This document shows positions 1 through 7,180 of a stretch of DNA of 33,659 bases, one piece after another. Numbering within the stretch: the stretch's first letter is position 1; the number at the start of each line of letters is the position of its first letter. Source of the DNA: a virus. A program made the position numbers and the translations under genes. Below the pieces are notes generated by a model. That model was not told where the DNA came from, searched no databases, and saw nothing but the letters and a program-made list of their open reading frames with translations. The stretch covers positions 1 to 33,659 of IMG/VR virus record IMGVR_UViG_3300023116_000168. One strand, 5' to 3'.

Positions 1-3000
1 AAATCCAACAAATAACAGAGAATTGTCAACATTCAATCCATGAGAAGTTGCAAAAGTAACAATACCAACTCCAGTTTCATTGTTATAAGTAACTGAAGAA
101 GGAGTTAATAACTGACCAGTAAAGGAACTCATGTTAGTTCCAAATTCTACAGCAGTAGTAGAGAATCCAGAAACACTATTTGCAGATTGAACTTGAATTT
201 CTGTTGTGCTGGTTGAAGTAATTCCAGTAACCTTATACAGGTTATTATAACCATCATAATCTTCAGACAGACCATCAATTTCAAGAGTCAAATCTTGATA
301 GTCAGTAACTGCATCTACTCTAACAACAGCAGCAGTAAATCCAGTGGTTGTTCCAATTCCAGCAGCAGGAATAATTTGCAGAGTATGACCTATTCCATAA
401 GAACTGCCAGGGTCCATGATGAGAACATCACTAACTTGGCCAAGACTATTAACATCAACTTTAACATTAGCATTTGAACCAGTTATGCTTCCAGCAAATC
501 CAACAAGATCTGCTGCATAATAAGTGTCTTCTCCGATGTAGTTAGAACCAGAACTGACAACAGTTAAATTAGTAATTCCACCAAGTCCATGGTCAACTTC
601 AGTGAAGATTGTATGTGCAGTTCCACTGCTCGAAATTGCACCAGTAATACCAATTCCAAGTTTTAAGTCAGAAGAAACTTTCTCTACTGTTTCTTTTGTT
701 AAACTATTTTCTGGGTCATTAATTACAACCTGACCAACTGGACTTGATAATGCAAAAGATCTAGAAGATTTTGGATCTGCATCTGGATTATCTCTATTTA
801 ATTGAGGATAGAGATACTGAACATTTTGTGAGAAACTAGAATCTTGGAATGGAGAAACTGTAGGTGAGTTGGAATTATTAATTACGAATAACTGATAGAC
901 ACCATCTTGTTTTCCTTGAACAAAAGGTTGAATTTCAACACTTCTATAAACTTGCAGGCAAGTTGGAATAGTTTTTTGTGTGAACTTTGGAAGATTAGAA
1001 TCTCTTACAGTGGTATCGTTCTGGAAAGCACCAGGATTATCAGCAAGAGAATAAGTAAACTTCTTGGATGTTGGTATAGAAGTTACAGTAAATTCACCAT
1101 TGAATCCATCATAAAAATCTGCTGTTGTATTTCCAGCACTTACAACATTTTCAATCTTAACTTCAGAACCAACAGAAAGATTATGTGGAAGTTCTGTGTA
1201 AATGGTAGAGATTCCTGATGAAGACCACTCTGCATTAGCAATGAAAGATGGATTTCTTAATTGATTAGCATTCGCTAAAGTAACACTATCTCCAAAATAC
1301 AAATCATTGGAAATTTCTGCATCAGTAAGTCCAGTTGTGCTACTTTCCTGAATAATGTAACCATCTAAAGGTGGTCTTGCATTATTTTGTGCGTTCTTAG
1401 GAAGAACATATCTAACTTTATAAATCGTATCTACTAAATTTCTAGTATCAAGATTTCTTTCAATAAAGGTTCTGGAAGTTGCTTCACCAATTCCAGTAAC
1501 TCCTACACTATTAATTACATCATATAATGTATTATCTGTAGACGAAACATTGAGATACCAATTACCTCGTCCTTCATCATACTGAATTGGATGTCCAACA
1601 TCACCTGAAGATTTATCAGAGACTCTACTAACAACCTTTAAATTTCCACCCTTTGAGTTGGGAATGATTGCAGTATCTGTAAATACATCACTAAGTGTGG
1701 ATGCCAATTTGATTTCTGTTGAGGTAATACCAGCAACAGCATCAGTAATTACATAATAGATGTTATTGGTAATTAATCCATCAGGAAGATGTCCATTATC
1801 ACTGAATACTCTGACCTTTTCACCATCAATAAACTCGTGAACTGTAGATAATCCAATAATACCATTGGAATCAATATCATTCTCACTATCATTATTGACT
1901 CTGTTTACAGAATATGACTTCTCTTTACTCAAGTCACTTTCGGGCATAGTGACTCTACAAGAATAGGTAGAGACTATCCCACTCTGTGCAATTTGAGAAT
2001 AAAGAATTTCAGTTTCTTTTGCACCAAGTCTGTATCCATCTGCTATATCACTAGGAGGAGCATCCTGATTAGTTTGATTATAGATGTAAAGTCTAGTTGT
2101 AGTTCCTGCACCAGCAGATACTGAGGTTGTTAATCCAACATCAATTGGGAAAAATTCAACACTAGTCTCATCACCACTTAACTTCTGAGGAGATACAATG
2201 TGAGTAATGTACCCACGATCATCTCTTGAGAAAGCATCTTTTCTAAATCCTCTTGCTACTAATGCTTTTGCTCCAAAGTTAGAGTTAGAGTTTGTGATTG
2301 AATGGTCTCCACCAGATTCAACAACAAAGTGCTCTGCATAACCAATAGCAAAGATAGAAACTAACTGGATAATTGCATTATTTGATGCTTTAATGTGATA
2401 GTTTCTGTAAGAAGGTTTAAATACTGCTCTAGAGTCAGTATGAATATCAATAACATTAGCAGAGTCTTGATACTCACCACTAACCTCATCATATTTTACA
2501 AAGGCATTATCATCTTTCTGAAGTCCAATTCCAGTGAATTGTGCCACAACCATACTCTTAAATCCACTGACAAGATTTCCGTCAGCGTGCATACCACACA
2601 TTCCATAAACAGAACGCAGTGAAATGTTAAAGATGTAAGGAGATGCACCAGTTACAGTATCAACGCTAAAGTTGACTGTAGCACCATTAGTTGTAGGAGA
2701 AGTATCTACATTAGAAATTCTGGAGATGTAAGTAAATTGTGTTGTGCTGATAACACTTGAAATCAAATACTGCCCATCATAAACATCTGATGAGTTTGTT
2801 GAAGCAACACCAGAAATTTGAATTGGAGAATTTGCACTCAATTCTTCCAGTGGTTCTTCTAATGTGACAGTGACTGTAGTTCCAGATGCAGAAATAGAGG
2901 CGATGTTAGCTTCTGCTCCTCTAGAACCAACAATTCTATACTCATCAACTACAGTTTGAATGTCTTCATCACTCTCATCAATTTCTCTTCCACTATTCTG

Positions 3001-3765
3001 ACCATAAGCAACAGCAACCTTTTCATAATACATGTCAAGGTCAGTTTTTGTAGTTTCAAGATTTGAAATGAAAGTATCATCAATCTTTACATTATTGACT
3101 CCATCAACATACTCAAAACAAGTGAGTTTATGGTGTGAGAAATCTGGAACAAATTGATTGATTGTAAAGTCCTTATAGCATAAGGCATTTAAATCAGCAT
3201 CAAAAATAGTAAATCCATATAAGAAGCATCCACCAGTTACTCTGAATAATGCAGATCTATTGATGTTTGCACCATCAACTTCATCAGGATTAGGAACATA
3301 CCTTGGAATAATTTTAGTTTTCCTAAGGTCAGAACCTACGATAGATGTTCCTCTTGGAACAATGACACCACCATAAATTGAATTTAACTTATAAAGTTGA
3401 TTGTTTTCAGATAAAATATCAAAGTTTGTTAATAGAGTGAATTCAGTAAAATCAGTATAATTATCAAATCCACCTCTAGTGATGTAAGTATCATCATCTT
3501 TAACAATTATACCAGGTCTATTGTCTACAATGTGCTCACCTGGTTGTAGTAAAATAGTTGTTTTGCTAAATCTATCGTTATTACTACCAACCTGATAGGA
3601 AAATCTAGCTGCCTCAATAAGTGCTCTCTGGATAGTTTTAAACGGGCGAGTAGGAGAATTGCCCTGATTCGCAACACTATCAGTAGAATCTAGGTTATTA
3701 GGATCAACATATAAAATATTTCCTCTTACTGATTTCAGAAAATTGTCTAATCTAGAAAGACCCAT
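1..3765 (-). CDS. Large virion structural protein, beta-helix type (3' end outside window)
   Basis: Reading from an ATG at 3765, the minus strand looks open to the left edge, giving up to 1255 visible codons; I checked the frame closely only at its two ends. The protein begins MGLSRLDNFLKSVRGNILYV and continues with a block (DPNNLDSTDSVANQG, PTRPFKTIQRALIEAARFS, ILLQPGEHIVD) typical of the N-terminus of the very large cyanophage structural or tail-fibre proteins whose N-terminal part resembles a pectate-lyase-like right-handed beta-helix. The rest is rich in short beta-prone, Ser/Thr/Gly/Val-rich segments, as expected of a fibrous appendage. A late-type motif lies about 30 bp upstream, which fits a structural gene expressed late. 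Its position in the virion is inference; no enzymatic motif was recognised. Confidence 0.8.
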   Translation of the reverse strand, partial: MGLSRLDNFLKSVRGNILYVDPNNLDSTDSVANQGNSPTRPFKTIQRALIEAARFSYQVGSNNDRFSKTTILLQPGEHIVDNRPGIIVKDDDTYITRGGFDNYTDFTEFTLLTNFDILSENNQLYKLNSIYGGVIVPRGTSIVGSDLRKTKIIPRYVPNPDEVDGANINRSALFRVTGGCFLYGFTIFDADLNALCYKDFTINQFVPDFSHHKLTCFEYVDGVNNVKIDDTFISNLETTKTDLDMYYEKVAVAYGQNSGREIDESDEDIQTVVDEYRIVGSRGAEANIASISASGTTVTVTLEEPLEELSANSPIQISGVASTNSSDVYDGQYLISSVISTTQFTYISRISNVDTSPTTNGATVNFSVDTVTGASPYIFNISLRSVYGMCGMHADGNLVSGFKSMVVAQFTGIGLQKDDNAFVKYDEVSGEYQDSANVIDIHTDSRAVFKPSYRNYHIKASNNAIIQLVSIFAIGYAEHFVVESGGDHSITNSNSNFGAKALVARGFRKDAFSRDDRGYITHIVSPQKLSGDETSVEFFPIDVGLTTSVSAGAGTTTRLYIYNQTNQDAPPSDIADGYRLGAKETEILYSQIAQSGIVSTYSCRVTMPESDLSKEKSYSVNRVNNDSENDIDSNGIIGLSTVHEFIDGEKVRVFSDNGHLPDGLITNNIYYVITDAVAGITSTEIKLASTLSDVFTDTAIIPNSKGGNLKVVSRVSDKSSGDVGHPIQYDEGRGNWYLNVSSTDNTLYDVINSVGVTGIGEATSRTFIERNLDTRNLVDTIYKVRYVLPKNAQNNARPPLDGYIIQESSTTGLTDAEISNDLYFGDSVTLANANQLRNPSFIANAEWSSSGISTIYTELPHNLSVGSEVKIENVVSAGNTTADFYDGFNGEFTVTSIPTSKKFTYSLADNPGAFQNDTTVRDSNLPKFTQKTIPTCLQVYRSVEIQPFVQGKQDGVYQLFVINNSNSPTVSPFQDSSFSQNVQYLYPQLNRDNPDADPKSSRSFALSSPVGQVVINDPENSLTKETVEKVSSDLKLGIGITGAISSSGTAHTIFTEVDHGLGGITNLTVVSSGSNYIGEDTYYAADLVGFAGSITGSNANVKVDVNSLGQVSDVLIMDPGSSYGIGHTLQIIPAAGIGTTTGFTAAVVRVDAVTDYQDLTLEIDGLSEDYDGYNNLYKVTGITSTSTTEIQVQSANSVSGFSTTAVEFGTNMSSFTGQLLTPSSVTYNNETGVGIVTFATSHGLNVDNSLLFVGF

Positions 3766-3794
3766 TTTATTAATGCTTTTAATTCCGTTATAAG

Positions 3795-3803
3795 TTATTT
3801 ATC
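3795..3803 (-). promoter_or_regulatory. Putative T4-type late promoter
   Basis: On the minus strand the sequence reads GATAAATAA, one mismatch from the T4 late -10 element TATAAATA. It lies 30 bp upstream of the ATG at 3765 and directly downstream of the terminator at 3807-3830, so it would start transcription of the large structural gene. Confidence 0.6.
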
Positions 3804-3806
3804 CAC

Positions 3807-3830
3807 AAAAAAACCTCCCCGAAGGAAGGT
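3807..3830 (-). terminator. Rho-independent terminator after the Mom-like gene
   Basis: On the minus strand ACCTTCC and GGGAGGT form a 7-bp stem (one G-U pair) closed by a TTCG loop and followed by seven T residues. It lies about 20 bp after the stop codon at 3851, so it should end the operon of the Mom-like gene. Confidence 0.85.
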
Positions 3831-3850
3831 CTTAATGTCACACTTTTGGG

Positions 3851-4495
3851 TCACTGAAACGATTTTGTATCGTCTTTACTATCATACCACTTTTGTTCTT
3901 TCCATGCAAGTCTATCTCTCAATTCTCGATCATAAACCATTAAGTATCTGTGCTTTCTACTTCTATCTCTCCACTCACCCTCAACACCTTTCACTTTTCC
4001 TCTTGAGTGTTTAGTTCCATCAGCATAATAAAAATCTTTCTTAGGATCAGTCAACCCATAATACTTGAAATTAGTAGCACGATATATAATTCCATTATGG
4101 TGAGCAGAGTCAGCATAACTAAGAATAGCACGAACATTCGCATCTTTACGGAACCTCTTGATACAGCGACTCACGAACCAAGATGTAATGTTGTATTCTT
4201 CTTTTTGTGTTTCTGGATCTACACATAATCTAGAAAGTTCAAATAAACCTTCCTGTTGATTACGTTCTAACCCGAATGCTCCTTTGGCGATTTCTGGAAC
4301 AGGGAGTGAAGTAAAAATGCAAGCAGCATAGCACTTGCCAATCCTAAGAGGACATTCCCACTCAGTGCGTTTAAAAAGTCCATAATTGTACCCCGATTTG
4401 AAATCCTTAGATTCGTCTTTGAGATAATGATGAGTATAGAGTAGTTCTTTTATCTCATCTTTACTAACTCTATCTAGGTAAAAATCAGACTTCAC
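3851..4495 (-). CDS. Mom-like DNA-modification protein (GNAT-type fold)
   Basis: The 214-residue product looks like the phage Mu Mom family, which modifies adenine in phage DNA and protects it from restriction; family members have an acyltransferase (GNAT-like) fold. Supporting blocks are ELSRLCVDP (residues 86-94), NITSWFVSRCIKRF (102-115) and ILSYADSAHHNGIIYRATNF (124-143) followed by KYYG. The C-terminus is basic. The frame starts with GTG at 4495, 13 bp after the stop of the preceding small gene; I saw no ATG that keeps the conserved part, and the ribosome-binding site is weak. It is last in an operon and is followed by a strong terminator. Family membership is from motif recognition; that this protein modifies DNA is inference. 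Confidence 0.7.
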   Translation of the reverse strand: MKSDFYLDRVSKDEIKELLYTHHYLKDESKDFKSGYNYGLFKRTEWECPLRIGKCYAACIFTSLPVPEIAKGAFGLERNQQEGLFELSRLCVDPETQKEEYNITSWFVSRCIKRFRKDANVRAILSYADSAHHNGIIYRATNFKYYGLTDPKKDFYYADGTKHSRGKVKGVEGEWRDRSRKHRYLMVYDRELRDRLAWKEQKWYDSKDDTKSFQ

Positions 4496-4508
4496 TGGGT
4501 ACTTTTAC

Positions 4509-4688
4509 TCACTTTTGTTTGGATTCTAACATAAACTCTACGGTGTTTGCAACATCATTCATTGCATCACGAAGTTCTGGTCTCTGACCCGAATGTTGCT
4601 CACTAGAGACATCTTTATTATACTCTTCAGAGCAAAGAGTCCATCTCCATTGAGACATAGATTTGCTGTACCACAAGTTAATTTTCAT
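4509..4688 (-). CDS. Small hypothetical protein (59 aa)
   Basis: A 59-residue frame starting MKINLWYSKSMSQWRWTLC lies between two clear genes. Its ATG at 4688 overlaps the TGA of the upstream gene as ATGA, a sign of translational coupling and the main support that it is real. The product has several Trp and Tyr residues near the N-terminus and a charged C-terminal half (RPELRDAMNDVANTVEFM) that is probably helical. I recognise no family. It is co-transcribed with the 90-residue protein before it and the Mom-like gene after it. Confidence 0.7.
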   Translation of the reverse strand: MKINLWYSKSMSQWRWTLCSEEYNKDVSSEQHSGQRPELRDAMNDVANTVEFMLESKQK

Positions 4689-4957
4689 AAATCAGAAGGC
4701 ATACATTCTGGATTTTCTAATTCTAGCTCAAACATAAGAGGATGACACTCTTCTTCTATCAAATAAGAAGATGCTTTATAAACATCCTCAGGTTCCCATC
4801 TTCTCTCTTTGTCTGCTAACTCAATCAGTTCCAAGTCAAAATAATACTCATCAGGAACATCATCAAATGTGAATGGAATGTTGTTTATGAAATACATGAG
4901 AACCATTACTTGCCCCTTATTGTACCAACAGTATCTGGCATCAATACGGTATTTCAT
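4685..4957 (-). CDS. Hypothetical protein (90 aa)
   Basis: The product is acidic, with a mixed hydrophobic stretch (VMVLMYFINNIPFTF, residues 17-31) followed by an acidic half (DDVPDEYYFDLELIELADKE). No known domain was recognised. The ATG at 4957 has an AGGA-type ribosome-binding site about 8 bp upstream, and a late-type promoter motif lies about 20 bp upstream of the ATG. It appears to be first in a three-gene operon with the 59-residue protein and the Mom-like protein. Confidence 0.75.
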   Translation of the reverse strand: MKYRIDARYCWYNKGQVMVLMYFINNIPFTFDDVPDEYYFDLELIELADKERRWEPEDVYKASSYLIEEECHPLMFELELENPECMPSDL

Positions 4958-4976
4958 AGGACTTTTCCTACTTTCA

Positions 4977-4985
4977 ATTATTTAG
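4977..4985 (-). promoter_or_regulatory. Putative late promoter abutting a tRNA 3' end
   Basis: The minus strand reads CTAAATAAT, close to the TATAAATA late element. It begins immediately after the discriminator base of tRNA-Leu and lies 20 bp upstream of the ATG at 4957. The match is partial. Confidence 0.45.
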
Positions 4986-5070
4986 TAGGAGTGGCGAGAC
5001 TTGAACTCGCACGACCGTAATGGTCAACAGATTTTAAGTCTGGTGTGTCTACCGATTCCACCACACTCCC
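4986..5070 (-). tRNA. tRNA-Leu (anticodon UAA)
   Basis: An 85-nt class II tRNA starting GGGAGTG on the minus strand. The acceptor stem pairs GGGAGTG with CACTCCT. The anticodon loop CTTAAAA gives UAA, a long variable arm follows, and the T-loop is GTTCAAGTC. CCA is not encoded. It would read UUA and UUG, with UUA frequent in this AT-rich genome. Confidence 0.9.
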
Positions 5071-5124
5071 AAAAAAGAAGTCTCGCTACTGACTTCAGAT
5101 GTTACTTCTAGATTATGCATACCT

Positions 5125-5146
5125 CCTCAACTTAGCGTTGTTGAGG
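5125..5146 (-). other. Hairpin between tRNA-Leu and the tRNA-like element
   Basis: CCTCAAC and GTTGAGG form a 7-bp perfect inverted repeat with an 8-nt loop just beyond the 3' end of the tRNA-like element. No T-tract follows, so it is more likely a processing or stabilising structure of the tRNA precursor than a terminator. Confidence 0.5.
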
Positions 5147-5148
5147 AA

Positions 5149-5255
5149 TGGGACTGACGGGATTCGAACTCCGCATCTACCTTGGTTCACAAAGTAATTT
5201 TATCACGTAGGTAGGGTTGCCGACGCCAGATCTCTACCAATTAAACTACAGTCCC
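5149..5255 (-). tRNA. Aberrant tRNA-like element, isotype unassigned (107 nt)
   Basis: The ends are those of a good tRNA: acceptor strands GGGACTG and CAGTCCC pair perfectly, a D-arm-like GTTTAATTGGTAGAG follows the 5' strand, and a canonical T-loop (GTTCGAATC) precedes the 3' strand. The middle does not fold normally. It is about 30 nt too long, the T-stem is only regular if one A is bulged, and no cloverleaf gives a clean anticodon. One arm, ACTTT-GTGAACC-AAGGT, could present GAA (Phe) but would leave about 35 nt unexplained before it; CTACCT and AGGTAG form a competing stem. It may be a decayed tRNA, one carrying an insertion, or a tRNA mimic. Confidence 0.4.
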
Positions 5256-5299
5256 GTCTGGTTGAGACAATCATACTACCGAAGTAGCAGATTGTCAAG

Positions 5300-5381
5300 T
5301 GGGCAGGGAGGGATTTGAACCCCCGTAGGCAGAGCCAAAAGTTTTACAGACTTCTTCCATTAACCACTCGGACACCTACCC
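5300..5381 (-). tRNA. tRNA-Tyr (anticodon GUA)
   Basis: An 82-nt class II tRNA starting GGGTAGG, paired with CCTGCCC at the 3' end. The anticodon loop CTGTAAA gives GUA, with U33 and A37 in place. The extended variable arm (GGCTCTGCC) is typical of bacterial tRNA-Tyr, and the T-loop is GTTCAAATC. CCA is not encoded. Its 5' end lies only 2 nt from the tRNA-Ile 3' end, so the two must be processed from one precursor. Confidence 0.9.
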
Positions 5382-5383
5382 GA

Positions 5384-5455
5384 TAGGAATGCCGAGAATT
5401 GAACTCGGTTCAGGCGCTTATAAGGCACCGGCATTAACCAATATGCGACACTCCC
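5384..5455 (-). tRNA. tRNA-Ile (anticodon UAU)
   Basis: A 72-nt tRNA starting GGGAGTG, paired with CATTCCT (two G-U pairs). The anticodon stem GGTGC/GCGCC carries the loop CTTATAA, giving UAU, which reads AUA. The T-loop is GTTCAATTC. CCA is not encoded. AUA is common in AT-rich phage genes and poorly served by typical hosts, a plausible reason to carry it. Confidence 0.9.
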
Positions 5456-5464
5456 AGAGGTAAA

Positions 5465-5484
5465 ACCATTACAGTTCTAATGGT
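5465..5484 (-). terminator. Weak terminator after the glycine-zipper gene
   Basis: On the minus strand ACCATTA and TAATGGT form a 7-bp perfect stem with a 6-nt loop followed by TTTT. It lies 9 bp after the stop codon at 5493 and overlaps the -10 of the proposed tRNA promoter. The stem is AT-rich, so termination would be partial. Confidence 0.5.
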
Positions 5485-5496
5485 CTAAAAAGTCAA
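5468..5496 (-). promoter_or_regulatory. Sigma70-type promoter for the tRNA cluster
   Basis: TTGACT (5496-5491) and TGTAAT (5473-5468) are separated by exactly 17 bp. The predicted start is about 5461, a few bases ahead of the tRNA-Ile 5' end at 5455. The TGA inside the -35 is the stop codon of the 5493-5891 gene. Confidence 0.65.
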
Positions 5497-5891
5497 CCTC
5501 CGTCAATCTGGCAACCTGCTAGTGCTCCACCTACGATGCCCAAAGGGATTGCCCAGAAACGACCATCACCACGGGAGAGAGCAGCACCAGCACCACCTCC
5601 AGCAATACCACCAAGAATACTACCTTCGATACAAGAGTTGTCGTCTACGGGAGAGTTGTAGTTGTTATGGTGATAATAAGAAGATGATGATGATGTTCTA
5701 CAAGGAACTTCAACCTTATCGCGATAAGACTTTACATACCCACGACGTTGAGAGTTTCCAGGAATGTACTCTTCACGATAATCTGTGCGATAACATTTCT
5801 TTTCAGTTACTCCTCCACGCTGATAGTGCGTGATTTCAGCAAGTGCTGATGTTGGAGTGAGAACTAAAAGAAGTGCAAGAAGTGTTTTCAT
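5493..5891 (-). CDS. Secreted glycine-zipper protein (132 aa)
   Basis: A short signal peptide (MKTLLALLLVLTPTSALA, cleavage expected after ALA at about residue 18) is followed by a basic region with paired Cys residues (KKCYRTDYREEY, EVPCRTSSSSS), a His/Asn/Tyr stretch and a C-terminal glycine-zipper segment (GSILGGIAGGGAGAALS and AIPLGIVGGALAGCQIDGG). This arrangement resembles the bacterial 17-kDa surface-antigen or glycine-zipper 2TM type of envelope protein. It probably acts in the host envelope or periplasm; the role is unknown. Its ATG overlaps the TGA of the upstream 51-residue gene. Confidence 0.75.
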   Translation of the reverse strand: MKTLLALLLVLTPTSALAEITHYQRGGVTEKKCYRTDYREEYIPGNSQRRGYVKSYRDKVEVPCRTSSSSSYYHHNNYNSPVDDNSCIEGSILGGIAGGGAGAALSRGDGRFWAIPLGIVGGALAGCQIDGG

Positions 5892-6043
5892 TTTACTTCG
5901 TAAGTAGGAGGATGAAAATGACAGTACTCGTTAAAAGTAATCTTCATTTCCTTATTGCTTAGATTAGCATTTTTTGCCGCTTTAGGCAAGTTCCATTTTG
6001 CGGAGAACAGCATCTCCATTGATTTACGTGTTTCTGGTCTCAT
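5888..6043 (-). CDS. Small hypothetical protein (51 aa)
   Basis: A 51-residue frame (MRPETRKSMEMLFSAKWNLP, then KAAKNANLSNKEMKITFNEY) begins with an ATG overlapping the TGA of the upstream gene and ends with a TGA overlapping the ATG of the downstream gene, both as ATGA. The double coupling is strong support that it is translated. The central KAAKNANLSNKEMKITF could be a short helix-turn-helix-like segment, but that is a guess. I believe similar small proteins occur in other cyanophages. Confidence 0.75.
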   Translation of the reverse strand: MRPETRKSMEMLFSAKWNLPKAAKNANLSNKEMKITFNEYCHFHPPTYEVK

Positions 6044-6240
6044 ACAGGACTTGCGTAAACGAATTGATCTTCTGAGAGAAGGTTGTCATCAATGGTAGCA
6101 CGAATGAACTTTACCACATTAATGAACTCATCAGCAGTATCACAGACCAGTTCTTGTTCCGTCCCTTCGTTAGAATAGATACGAACTGTTCTATAGAGTG
6201 GGTCTGCTACGCATCGAGTTACATACTCTTGGTCGTTCAT
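6040..6240 (-). CDS. Small hypothetical protein (66 aa)
   Basis: The product starts MNDQEYVTRCVADPLYRTVR and contains an acidic helical part (DTADEFINVVKFIRATID, residues 34-51). It resembles a small uncharacterised cyanophage protein family; no function is known to me. It is first in an operon with the 51-residue and glycine-zipper genes, driven by a good sigma70-type promoter about 26 bp upstream of the ATG, which suggests early or middle expression. Confidence 0.75.
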   Translation of the reverse strand: MNDQEYVTRCVADPLYRTVRIYSNEGTEQELVCDTADEFINVVKFIRATIDDNLLSEDQFVYASPV

Positions 6241-6266
6241 CCGTGTGTTCCGTTGATTACCTTAGT

Positions 6267-6295
6267 AGTATAGTTGATTTGGAGGAGAGGGTCAA
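6267..6295 (-). promoter_or_regulatory. Sigma70-type promoter in a hairpin
   Basis: TTGACC (6295-6290) and TATACT (6272-6267) are separated by exactly 17 bp and face the gene starting at 6240. The TGA in the -35 is the stop codon of the 6292-6501 gene, and TTGA is the loop of a hairpin AGAGGG-TTGA-CCCTCT (6286-6301). Confidence 0.8.
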
Positions 6296-6501
6296 CCCTC
6301 TGTGGACGCTTCTTCAACTGGTTCTTCTGCTGGTGCTTCTTCTGGGAGAGTAACACCAATCTGTGTAAGATACTCAATGATACCTTGAATCTTCAGAAAG
6401 AGTTCTCTCTTTGTAGTTGCTTGAGATTGAAGTTCCTCAAGTTCTTTTTGAAGTTTATCACGACGCTCAGTGAGGTCTTTGAGATGTTGCTGCTGTTCCA
6501 T
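6292..6501 (-). CDS. Small coiled-coil protein (69 aa)
   Basis: Residues 1-45 form a strongly charged heptad-like helix (QQQHLKDLTERRDKLQKELE, then ELQSQATTKRELFLKIQG), followed by EYLTQIGVTLPEE and an acidic Ala/Pro/Glu-rich tail (EEAPAEEPVEEASTEG). I recognise the QQ...KR..LFLKIQG..EYLTQIGV pattern from small conserved cyanophage proteins of unknown function. It sits at the end of the appendage-protein block and its stop codon supplies the -35 of the next promoter. A structural or assembly role is possible but not shown. Confidence 0.75.
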   Translation of the reverse strand: MEQQQHLKDLTERRDKLQKELEELQSQATTKRELFLKIQGIIEYLTQIGVTLPEEAPAEEPVEEASTEG

Positions 6502-6544
6502 AATGATTTTAGTGCGAATTTAAATTTTAACTGATAATTTAAGT

Positions 6545-7180
6545 TTAGTCAACTACTTCGTCTTGTTCAACTACGAGAGATGGAATGTCTTTTCTCTCAC
6601 CATAAACGGTGTAAAAACAATCAATAGGCATTCCACCTTTAGATTGCAATTGAATTGACTCCAAACTCCATCCCTTTACAATTACATCCTGATGAGCACC
6701 AATTGGTGTTAAGTTTACAGTAATAGTTTTTTTATCTACAAGTCCTTCCCAGTAATCGGGGAGAATGATTTCAGTCGTGTTTCTCACTCTTCCACGAACA
6801 TAAACTCCTGCTTCTGGACCCTCCAAAGAAGAATAAACTAATCTTTTATTTTCTTTAGTTGGATGTGGAATATTAAATGTTTTGAGGTTACTTGCTACAA
6901 GAGTAGATGCAGTTACAGTCCCACTAAAGGTTCCAGTGCTTCCAACAACTTTAGTCACACTCGCTGTACCTAGAGTATTGGTAACTTGCAAATTATCTAT
7001 TTTTGCATTGCTATGATACCTAGGTTTACAAGCCTCTGGTGGATACTCCTCTTCCGTAAAACCATTATTAATTTTTCCAATGTAAGAATATAGAGTCGAA
7101 GGTGTTCCCCAAATTTGTCTATCGCTGCAATCAGGACCAGGAGGTCTAGTTCCTGGTGTAAATGCTGGTATTTCTGCCAT
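6545..7180 (-). CDS. Virion appendage protein, paralogue A (211 aa)
   Basis: The N-terminal half (residues 1-95) is variable and includes a Thr/Val/Ser-rich beta stretch (SVTKVVGSTGTFSGTVTAST). The C-terminal part carries the cyanophage structural signature FNIPHPTKENKRLVYSSLEG, PEAGVYVRGRV, LPDYWEGLVD and ITVNLTPIGAHQDVIV (residues about 103-168). The neighbouring 281-residue protein has the same signature, so the two are paralogues with different N-termini. Such domains are found at the ends of cyanophage tail-fibre-like proteins. The ATG shares one base with the TAA of the upstream gene (TAATG). A tail-appendage role is inferred. Confidence 0.75.
   Translation of the reverse strand: MAEIPAFTPGTRPPGPDCSDRQIWGTPSTLYSYIGKINNGFTEEEYPPEACKPRYHSNAKIDNLQVTNTLGTASVTKVVGSTGTFSGTVTASTLVASNLKTFNIPHPTKENKRLVYSSLEGPEAGVYVRGRVRNTTEIILPDYWEGLVDKKTITVNLTPIGAHQDVIVKGWSLESIQLQSKGGMPIDCFYTVYGERKDIPSLVVEQDEVVD

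Noticed and set aside
5149-5255. tRNA-Phe (GAA) call for the long tRNA-like element
   Set aside because: An anticodon arm with GAA can be drawn, but it leaves about 35 nt between D-arm and anticodon arm and puts C at position 37, so no isotype was assigned.
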